Source: Opitutaceae bacterium (GTDB taxonomy: Bacteria > Verrucomicrobiota > Verrucomicrobiia > Opitutales > Opitutaceae). From it: a stretch of 64,000 bases of DNA. Each line of letters starts with the position of its first letter. The first letter of the stretch is position 1. Both the position numbers and the translations under genes were made by a program. The notes beneath the pieces are model-generated. The model was given only the letters and a program-made list of their open reading frames with translations. It did not search any database and was not told where the DNA came from. Location of the stretch: contig JAEUGW010000030.1 of assembly GCA_016795565.1 (NCBI GenBank), positions 24,639 through 88,638 of the forward strand, given 5' to 3'. Shown in pieces: positions 57,564 to 64,000 of the stretch.

Positions 57564-58964
57564 ATGGCAAAGAAGGCGCAAGCCACGTGGGGTGGACGTT
57601 TCTCGGCGGGCCCCGCCGAACTGATGCTGCGGTTCAGCGAGTCGGTCTCCTTTGACCGCCGGCTGGCCCCGTTCGACATCGCCGGCAGCAAGGCCCACTC
57701 GGCCATGCTCGCCCAGGTCGGGCTCATCACGAAGCGCGAGCGCGACGCCATCCACCGCGGCCTCGACGCCGTGGGCCGCGACATCGCCGCCGGGAAATTC
57801 CAATGGTCAACGAAGCTCGAGGACGTGCACATGAACATCGAGCAGGCGCTGACCCGGCGCGTGCCCGCCGCCGCCAAGCTGCACACCGCCCGCAGCCGCA
57901 ACGACCAGGTCGCGACCGACATGCGGCTCTACTTCAAGGCCGCCTGCGCCGAGATCATCGGGAAAATCGCCGCCGCCCAGCGCGCCATCCTCCGGGTCGC
58001 CGCGAAGAACCGCGACGTGCTCATCCCCGGCTACACGCACCTCCAGCGCGCGCAGCCGGTGTTCCTCGCCCATCACCTCTTCACCTACCTGGAGATGTTG
58101 CAGCGCGACGCCCAGCGCTTTGCCGTCGTCGCCGACCATGCCAACTGGTGTCCGCTCGGCTCCGGCGCCATCGCCGGCACGACGCTGCCCATCGACCGCG
58201 AGTTCACGGCGAAGACCCTCGGCTTCGTGGACGCGGCCGGCCGGCCGCGCGTCACGCAGAACAGCATGGACGCGGTCAGCGACCGCGATGGGTTCATCGA
58301 GTTCGCCTCGGCCTGCGCGCTGACCGGCGTGCACTTCTCCCGCATGGCGGAGGACCTCATCCTCTGGGCCAGCCAGGAATTCAAGTTTGTCGAGCTGCCC
58401 GACGCTTTCTGCACCGGCTCCAGCCTGATGCCGCAGAAGAAGAACCCCGACTCGGCCGAACTGCTCCGCGGCAAGTCGGCGCGGCTGCAGGGCAACCTGC
58501 ACACCCTGCTTGTCCTCGCGAAGGGTCTGCCGCTGACCTACAACCGCGACCTGCAGGAGGACAAGCCGCCGGTGTTTGACAGCCACGACCAGACGGCGCT
58601 GTGCCTCGAGGTGCTCGCCGGCACCTTTGCCGGCATGGTGGTGGAGAAGCACAAGTGCGCCGCCGCGGTCGCGGATCCCGCGCTGCTCGCCACCGATCTG
58701 GCGGACTATCTCGTGCGGCAAGGCGTGGCCTTCCGCGCCGCGCACCACGCCGTCGGCGCCGTCGTGAAGCTCGCCGAGCAGCGCGGCGTCGCCCTGGACC
58801 GCCTGACGCACGCCGAGGTGAAGACGGTCCATCCGGCCTTCGGCCGCGACTGGGTGACCTCGTTCCATCTGGCCAAGGCCATGGCGCGCCGCACCGGCAC
58901 CGGCATGCCCGGTCCGGCGCAGGTCGCCCGGCAGTTCAAGCGCTGGGAAAAACTGCTCGGCTGA
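57564..58964 (+). CDS. argH: Argininosuccinate lyase
   Basis: A 466-residue fumarase/aspartase-superfamily enzyme. [20 protein letters not shown] is the standard start; [29 protein letters not shown] and [20 protein letters not shown] (catalytic Ser near residue 286) are intact. It splits argininosuccinate into arginine and fumarate. The gene stands alone relative to other arginine genes and is followed after 21 bases by mutL. Confidence 0.96.
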   Translation: MAKKAQATWGGRFSAGPAELMLRFSESVSFDRRLAPFDIAGSKAHSAMLAQVGLITKRERDAIHRGLDAVGRDIAAGKFQWSTKLEDVHMNIEQALTRRVPAAAKLHTARSRNDQVATDMRLYFKAACAEIIGKIAAAQRAILRVAAKNRDVLIPGYTHLQRAQPVFLAHHLFTYLEMLQRDAQRFAVVADHANWCPLGSGAIAGTTLPIDREFTAKTLGFVDAAGRPRVTQNSMDAVSDRDGFIEFASACALTGVHFSRMAEDLILWASQEFKFVELPDAFCTGSSLMPQKKNPDSAELLRGKSARLQGNLHTLLVLAKGLPLTYNRDLQEDKPPVFDSHDQTALCLEVLAGTFAGMVVEKHKCAAAVADPALLATDLADYLVRQGVAFRAAHHAVGAVVKLAEQRGVALDRLTHAEVKTVHPAFGRDWVTSFHLAKAMARRTGTGMPGPAQVARQFKRWEKLLG

Positions 58965-58985
58965 GGTCGCGAGCCCCTCGCTGTC

Positions 58986-60788
58986 ATGCCGAGCATCCGC
59001 ATCCTCTCGGATCGCGTTGCCAACCAGATCGCCGCCGGCGAGGTCATCGAGCGCCCGGCCGCGGTGGTGAAGGAACTGGTCGAGAACAGCCTCGATGCCG
59101 GCGCCACGCGCATCGAGGTCGAGTTCCGCCACGGCGGCCGCAGCTACATCCGCGTCGAGGACAACGGCAGCGGCATGACTAAGGACGACGCGCTGCTCTC
59201 GCTCGAGCGCCACGCCACCAGCAAGCTCGTGGAAACCGCCGACCTCGACCGGATCGGCACCTTCGGTTTTCGCGGCGAGGCGGTGCCGTCGATCGCCAGC
59301 GTGTCGCACTTCGAGTTGCAGACGCGGCCCGCCACCGGCCCGGGCACCGAGGTGGTCATCAACGGGGGCAAGCTCGTGCACGTGCGCGAAGCCGGCCTGG
59401 CGCCCGGCACGCGCACGACCGTTTCCCATCTTTTCAACTCCGTGCCGGCGCGCCGGAAATTTCTCAAGAGCGACACCACCGAGTCGGCGCACATCATCCA
59501 GACGGTGCGGCTCTACGCGCTGGCGTGTCCGGCCACGGCCTTCACCCTCGTCGAGGACGGCCGCGTGCTGTTCCAGTCGCCGGCATGCACGACGCTCGCG
59601 GACCGCGTGGCCGAGATTTTCGGCCGGCAGCTGGCGGCTGATCTTCTCCCGGTGGAAATGGCCGAGACCGGCCTCAAGCTCAGCGGCCTCATCGGCAAGC
59701 CCGGCGTCAGCCGCGCCACGCGCCACGAGATGCTGATGTTCGTCAACCGCCGTCCGGTGGACAGCCGCACGCTGAATTACGCGCTCATCGAGTCCTACGC
59801 GACCTCGCTGGCGAAGGGCCGGTATCCGGTCGCGGTGCTGTTCCTCGATCTCGATCCCGCGGCGGTGGACGTGAACGTGCATCCGGCGAAGCGAGAGGTG
59901 CGCTTCCGCAGCGAGGGCACCGTGCGGGGATTTGTCATCCGCGCCGTGCTGCAGGCGCTGCGGGAGTTTGGTCCCGGCAGGGAGCAGGGAGCGGGGAGCA
60001 GGGAGGCGGCGGAGGTCATGCCCGGGGATCCGCGACCGGCGCCACTGGAACCGATTTCGGTTCCCAGCGCGATGTCGCAACCATTCCGGCCGTTCATCCG
60101 GGCGTCCCTCGGGATCGAGCACGTGCCGAAACCTCCCGCGGCAGCTTCCACACCGGCTGCGGCGATCGAAAATCAAAAATCAAAAATCGAAAATCACGCA
60201 GGCGCGACCCGCCTGCTCGGCTGGCGGTTTCTGGGCTCGGCGCATGGGGACTACGCGCTGTTCGAGGCGCCGGGTGGCGTGGTGGTGCTCGATCGCCGGG
60301 CGGCCCACGAGCGCGTCTGGTTCGAGCGGCTGCAGGACCAGTTCGCGCGCGGCGCGGTGGCGAGCCAGCGGCTGCTCTTCGCCCAGCCGGTTGAACTGGA
60401 TGCCATCGCGAGCGCCCTCTTGCTCGACCGGCTGGCTTTCCTGCAGGCCCATGGCCTGGAAGTGGGGGAGTTCGGCCGGAACTTCTTTCGCATCGAGGCG
60501 GTGCCGGTCTGGCTGGACCCGGCGGATGCCGAGATGTTCTTGCGCGACATCATCGGGCTCATGCGCGAGGGCCGTCTGGATGAAAAGAAGGCCGGTCTGG
60601 CCAATGAGGAGCTGGCCCGGCTGGCCGCGGCCAAGGCCGTGCGCCTGCCCTCCAGCCTGAACGAGGCCGAGGCGCTGGCGCTGGTGGCACAGCTGTTCGC
60701 CTGCAACCAGCCCCACACCAGCCCGGCCGGCCGGCCGACACACTTCGAGCTGGGCAAGGCCGAGCTGGCGCGGCGGTTCCAGCGCTAA
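58986..60788 (+). CDS. mutL: DNA mismatch repair protein MutL
   Basis: A 600-residue protein. The GHKL ATPase domain carries NQIAAGEVIERPAAVVKELV, ENSLDAGATRI, DNGSGM, RHATSK and GFRGEAVPSI. The linker (about 330-410) has two repeat-derived stretches in frame (REQGAGSREAAE and IENQKSKIENHAG). The C-terminal domain shows LDRRAAHERVWFERL where active endonucleases have DQHA-x2-E-x4-E, and CNQPHTSPAGRPTHFEL at the C-P-H-G-R-P site. The metal-binding His is replaced by Arg, so nuclease activity is doubtful. Confidence 0.93.
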   Translation: MPSIRILSDRVANQIAAGEVIERPAAVVKELVENSLDAGATRIEVEFRHGGRSYIRVEDNGSGMTKDDALLSLERHATSKLVETADLDRIGTFGFRGEAVPSIASVSHFELQTRPATGPGTEVVINGGKLVHVREAGLAPGTRTTVSHLFNSVPARRKFLKSDTTESAHIIQTVRLYALACPATAFTLVEDGRVLFQSPACTTLADRVAEIFGRQLAADLLPVEMAETGLKLSGLIGKPGVSRATRHEMLMFVNRRPVDSRTLNYALIESYATSLAKGRYPVAVLFLDLDPAAVDVNVHPAKREVRFRSEGTVRGFVIRAVLQALREFGPGREQGAGSREAAEVMPGDPRPAPLEPISVPSAMSQPFRPFIRASLGIEHVPKPPAAASTPAAAIENQKSKIENHAGATRLLGWRFLGSAHGDYALFEAPGGVVVLDRRAAHERVWFERLQDQFARGAVASQRLLFAQPVELDAIASALLLDRLAFLQAHGLEVGEFGRNFFRIEAVPVWLDPADAEMFLRDIIGLMREGRLDEKKAGLANEELARLAAAKAVRLPSSLNEAEALALVAQLFACNQPHTSPAGRPTHFELGKAELARRFQR

Positions 60789-60789
60789 G

Positions 60790-60930
60790 AAGCTATCCGA
60801 ATAACCATACCGATGGGCGATCTGTAGCGGCGGTCTGTGACCGCCGAACGATAGCACGCCACGCCCGACGGCGGTCATAGACCGCCGCTACAGAAAACCA
60901 GACCGTCGGATATGGGTTATCCGGATAGGT
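60790..60930. repeat. TGTAGCGGCGG palindromic element, copy 2
   Basis: Outer ends are AGCTATCCGAATAACC and GGTTATCCGGATAGGT (inverted, few mismatches). The core palindrome is TGTAGCGGCGGTCTGTGACC ... GACCGCCGCTACAG (60823-60893). It begins directly after the mutL stop codon. Confidence 0.8.
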
Positions 60931-60934
60931 TCTA

Positions 60935-61072
60935 TTGAGCCTCGCCTATCAGACTGACAGGTAGGGCGCACCGGCCCGGTGCGCCGGGAGCGCGATATCC
61001 CATTCGCGGCGGGGCGGGCCGCCCCGCCCTACCTTCGGAAACACGAGCGTCAGTCCATTACGCGAATCTCAA
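60935..61072. repeat. GTAGGGCG palindromic element with TTGAG ends
   Basis: Ends are TTGAGCCTCGCCTATCAGAC and GTCAGTCCATTACGCGAATC plus TCAA. The inside has GTAGGGCGCACCGGCCCGGT and GGCGGGGCGGGCCGCCCCGC hairpins ending in CCCTAC. It belongs to the same family as 34541-34601. Confidence 0.75.
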
Positions 61073-61153
61073 TAAGCGGGTGGGCTGAGCTAGGGGCGGG
61101 CAGAATCCCGCCTTGCCTGCCCCGTTGGCACGGCTTGTGATTCACGCCTTCCC

Positions 61154-63646
61154 ATGCCCGCCAAAGCCACCGCCAAGCCAGCCCAAAGCCCGGGACGACC
61201 GCACCCGGACAACGCCGAGACCATCTTCCGCTCGCTGATCAAGCGGCATCTCATCTCGACGCTCGCCCGGCACGAGGGCTCGGCCACGCCGCGGGACTGG
61301 TGGGTGGCCACGGCCCTCGCGGTGCGCGACACCATCCACGAACGGATGATCGCCACCCAGGCGGTGCACAACCTCAACAACGTCCGCCGCATCTACTATT
61401 TCTCCCTCGAATACCTCATGGGCCGGCTCTTCGGCAGCAACCTGCTCGCCACCGGCCTCATGGACACGGCGAAAGCTGCGCTGAAGTCGCTCGGCCAGGA
61501 TTTTGAGAAGATCCGCGAGGCCGAGATGGACATGGGCCTGGGCAACGGCGGCCTCGGCCGACTCGCGGCGTGCTTTCTCGATTCGCTGGCGACGCAGGAC
61601 TACCCGGCGCTCGGCTACGGCATCTATTACGAGTTCGGCCTTTTCCGGCAGGCCTTTGAAAAGGGCCACCAGATCGAGCATCCCGACAACTGGATGCTCT
61701 TTGGCGACCCGTGGGAAGTGGCCCGCCCCGAATACACGCAGACGGTGCAGTTCTACGGCCGCGTCGAGAACGTCTTCGACGACAGCGGCAACTACCGCCC
61801 GCGCTGGGTCGGCACCAAGACCATTCTCGGCGTGCCGCACGACATCCCGACGGCGGGCTACGGCACCGGCACCGTCAACCTGCTCCGCCTCTGGGCCTCG
61901 AAATCCTCCGAGGACTTCGATCTCGCCGCCTTCAACCGCGGCGGCTACGTGGAGGCCGTCCGCGAGAAGGCCATCGGCGAGACGGTCTCGAAGGTGCTTT
62001 ACCCGAACGACAAGACCGAGACCGGCCGCGAGCTGCGTCTGATGCAGCAGTATTTCTTCGTCGCCTGCTCGCTGCGCGACATCATCCGCCGCCACCATCG
62101 CAACCCGGCCAACAACTGGCAGAACTTCGCGGACAAGGTCGCCGTCCAACTCAACGACACGCATCCCGCCATCGCCGTCGTCGAGCTCGCGCGCATCCTC
62201 ATTGACGAGGAGAAGATGACGCTGCCCGCCGCGCTGGAAATTGTGCGGGCCACCTTCGCCTACACCAACCACACGCTCCTGCCCGAGGCCCTCGAGAAGT
62301 GGGGCGTGGGCCTGTTCGAGCGCGTGCTGCCGCGCCATCTCCAGCTCATCTACGACATCAACACCGTCCTCATGCAGGCGGTGGAGGCGAAATGGCCCGG
62401 CGACAACGACAAGAAACGCATCTGCTCCCTGATCGAGGAGAACGGCCACAAGCAGGTCCGCATGGCCAACCTGGCCGTCGCCGCCTCGCACACCGTCAAC
62501 GGGGTGGCCGCCCTGCACACGGAGCTGCTGAAGAAGAACCTCTTTCCGGAGTTCGACGCGCTCTACCCGGGCAAATTCCAGAACAAGACCAACGGCATCA
62601 CGCCCCGGCGCTGGCTGCACAAGAGCAACCCGCGGCTCTCCGCGCTCATCACCAAGCGGCTCGGCTCCGCCGACTGGGTGCGCGACCTCGACCTGCTGCG
62701 CGGCCTGGAGAAGGCCGCCGGCGACGCTTCTTTCCAAAAGGAGTTCATGGCCATCAAGCGCGCCAACAAGGCGAACCTCGCCGCCGTCATCCGGGCCGAG
62801 TGCGGCCTCGAGGTCTCGCCCGATGCGCTCTTCGACGTGCAGATCAAGCGCCTGCACGAATACAAGCGCCAGCACCTGAACCTGCTGCACATCCTCGCGC
62901 TCTACCGGCGCCTGTTGCAGAACCCCGGGCTCGACATCGTGCCGCGCGTCTTTGTCTTCGGCGCCAAGGCGGCCCCGGGCTACGATCTCGCGAAGAACAT
63001 CATCCGCGCCATCAACGTCATCGGCGCGCACATCAACGCCGACCCGCGCACCGGCGGCAAGCTGAAGGTCGCCTTCCTGCCCAACTACCGCGTGTCGCTC
63101 GCGGAGAAGATCATCCCGGCGGCCGACCTCTCCGAGCAGATCTCCACCGCCGGCAAGGAGGCCTCCGGCACCGGCAACATGAAGCTCTCGCTGAACGGCG
63201 CGCTGACCATCGGCACGCTCGACGGCGCGAATGTCGAGATCAAGGAGGAGGTCGGCGACGAAAACATCTTCATCTTCGGGCTCAACGTGGACGAGGTGGC
63301 GGCGCTCTGGGCCCGCGGCTACCGGTCGCACGACTACTACCAGGCCGACGAGGAACTGCGCGCCGTCCTCGACTGGCTGGGCAGCGACTTCTTCACGCCC
63401 GGCGAGCACGGCGCGTTTTCGCCCGTCCACGACAGCCTGCTGTCGGGCGGCGATCCCTACCTGGTGCTGGCCGACTTCCGCGCCTACTGCGACTGCCAGG
63501 CGCGGGTGGACGCCGCCTATCGCGACCAGGCAAAGTGGGCGAAGATGGCCATCCTCAACACCGCCCGCCTGGGCAAGTTCTCCAGCGACCGCACCATCCG
63601 CGAATACGCCAAGGAGATCTGGAAGCTCAAGCCGGTGAAGGTCTGA
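61154..63646 (+). CDS. glgP: Glycogen/starch phosphorylase
   Basis: An 830-residue GT35 enzyme. [57 protein letters not shown] and [20 protein letters not shown] with the pyridoxal-phosphate Lys near residue 677 are conserved. The length is normal for the family. It releases glucose 1-phosphate from glycogen, which connects to the mutase and UDP-sugar pyrophosphorylase genes at 31-34 kb. Monocistronic, with the AACGATGCAG element just after the stop. Confidence 0.96.
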   Translation: MPAKATAKPAQSPGRPHPDNAETIFRSLIKRHLISTLARHEGSATPRDWWVATALAVRDTIHERMIATQAVHNLNNVRRIYYFSLEYLMGRLFGSNLLATGLMDTAKAALKSLGQDFEKIREAEMDMGLGNGGLGRLAACFLDSLATQDYPALGYGIYYEFGLFRQAFEKGHQIEHPDNWMLFGDPWEVARPEYTQTVQFYGRVENVFDDSGNYRPRWVGTKTILGVPHDIPTAGYGTGTVNLLRLWASKSSEDFDLAAFNRGGYVEAVREKAIGETVSKVLYPNDKTETGRELRLMQQYFFVACSLRDIIRRHHRNPANNWQNFADKVAVQLNDTHPAIAVVELARILIDEEKMTLPAALEIVRATFAYTNHTLLPEALEKWGVGLFERVLPRHLQLIYDINTVLMQAVEAKWPGDNDKKRICSLIEENGHKQVRMANLAVAASHTVNGVAALHTELLKKNLFPEFDALYPGKFQNKTNGITPRRWLHKSNPRLSALITKRLGSADWVRDLDLLRGLEKAAGDASFQKEFMAIKRANKANLAAVIRAECGLEVSPDALFDVQIKRLHEYKRQHLNLLHILALYRRLLQNPGLDIVPRVFVFGAKAAPGYDLAKNIIRAINVIGAHINADPRTGGKLKVAFLPNYRVSLAEKIIPAADLSEQISTAGKEASGTGNMKLSLNGALTIGTLDGANVEIKEEVGDENIFIFGLNVDEVAALWARGYRSHDYYQADEELRAVLDWLGSDFFTPGEHGAFSPVHDSLLSGGDPYLVLADFRAYCDCQARVDAAYRDQAKWAKMAILNTARLGKFSSDRTIREYAKEIWKLKPVKV

Positions 63647-64000
63647 TCTGGAACGATGCAGACGGGAAATGTGGGAGCGAGCTTGCTCGCGACTTTTTGG
63701 GCGATGTCGCGAGCAAGCTCGCTCCCACAGTCAGGCACTGAAAGGTGAACGGAGCCTCGATTCCAATGCAGGAGGGCTCCTGTTTTCAGACAGCAGGTTG
63801 TCTGTGGTTGAAGGAGTCCTACTGCCTCATTCCGGCTGAGCGCGTCCGGCCGGCGGGATGGAAGTGGACCCCAAGCATTGGACAGGGGATCGGGTAAATT
63901 AAGATATGTTTCTGGGAGGGGGTGCAGGGGGAGGGGCGAAGCTCCTCCCCCGCTCTGGTTGGGTGATTGCCGGATGATCGCGGTGGGTTCAAGCGCTGAG
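63647..64000. other. Gene-free right end of the window
   Basis: This region holds the MITE-like element at 63651-63834. The remaining 165 bases to the window edge are non-coding, with TCTGGGAGGGGGTGCAGGGG-type low-complexity sequence and no recognisable gene. Confidence 0.6.
63651..63834. repeat. MITE-like element with AACGATGCAG ends, copy 2 (inverted)
   Basis: The element matches the reverse complement of 38684-38866 along its whole length, including the palindrome TGTGGGAGCGAGCTTGCTCG ... GCTCCCACA (63670-63729), ACTGAAAGG, CTCGATT, AATGCAGGAGG and GAAGGAGTCCTACTGC. No open frame. Confidence 0.82.

Larger units (their letters stand above)
60789..61153. other. Gene-free region with two palindromic elements
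   Basis: About 365 bases between mutL and glgP, filled by the elements at 60790-60930 and 60935-61072. The last 80 bases should contain the glgP promoter and ribosome-binding site. Confidence 0.7.

Noticed and set aside
57807..60176. Open frame of 789 codons on the minus strand
   Set aside because: It is antisense to argH and mutL; rejected for the same reasons.
61142..63430. Open frame of 762 codons on the minus strand
   Set aside because: It is antisense to glgP, whose family motifs are unambiguous.
1..64000. CRISPR array
   Set aside because: The repeats seen are either short imperfect units without spacers or isolated palindromes; none shows constant repeats with regular unique spacers.
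1..64000. tRNA or rRNA genes
   Set aside because: No cloverleaf-like sequence with a T-loop GGTTCGAATCC-type motif and no rRNA signature was recognised by eye.

Overview
The window is GC-rich bacterial chromosome, most likely from Verrucomicrobiota (Opitutales/Opitutaceae-like). This rests on a pilus-like four-gene locus that resembles Akkermansia Amuc_1101-1100-1099-1098 (PilM/N, Amuc_1100-type protein, a partner protein and a secretin), a GbsR/MarR regulator beside an exopolysaccharide region, a PTS-IIA/diadenylate-cyclase fusion, and very repeat-rich intergenic DNA. No rRNA, tRNA or CRISPR array was seen. All calls come from reading the sequence; no database search was run.

Layout. (1) 0-10.1 kb is an accessory island: an AbiE-type pair in reversed gene order, a GbsR-like regulator, three PIN-toxin modules, two tandem copies of an unrecognised nucleotidyltransferase plus 60-aa-protein pair, an MNT/HEPN pair whose toxin is frameshifted, and one intact NAD-dependent sugar epimerase surrounded by broken pieces of the same gene. 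(2) 10.2-28.5 kb is an exopolysaccharide locus: EpsI-like protein, LtaS-like sulfatase, a complete IS5-family (IS427-like) element, methyltransferases, flippase, polymerase, glycosyltransferases and acyltransferase on the plus strand. Convergent minus-strand genes encode an ExeA-like ATPase, a GspB-like protein, an O-antigen-ligase-like protein, a glycosidase-like protein and the priming sugar-phosphate transferase. (3) 28.7-34.5 kb holds a Phd/PIN pair, an FtsB-like protein, a four-helix-bundle gene, a UDP-sugar pyrophosphorylase and a phosphohexomutase. (4) 34.7-43.1 kb holds the pyruvate dehydrogenase genes pdhA-pdhB-pdhC, a Nudix hydrolase, a TIM-barrel protein, a ferritin-like protein and a PhyH dioxygenase. 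(5) 43.2-49.2 kb is the Amuc_1098-1101-like locus. (6) 49.2-63.6 kb is mostly housekeeping: nuoA, PTS-IIA/DAC fusion, rpmG, Mrp-type ATPase, TolB-like, YmdB-like, PIG-L deacetylase, OsmC-like, argH, mutL and glgP.

The most unusual feature is the repeat content. Arrays of imperfect 7-bp units (a few 6 or 9 bp) of many sequence families lie between genes and also inside reading frames, in protein linkers. One family forms a defined element: two inverted heptamer arms with a conserved GATATGGCCGATG-like core at the start of the right arm. Five paired copies and one half copy are visible, and one pair encloses the four-helix-bundle gene. Several MITE-like palindromic families with terminal inverted repeats are also present, and two palindromic families sit in frame inside enzymes (epimerase, UDP-sugar pyrophosphorylase, PDH E2, GspB-like).
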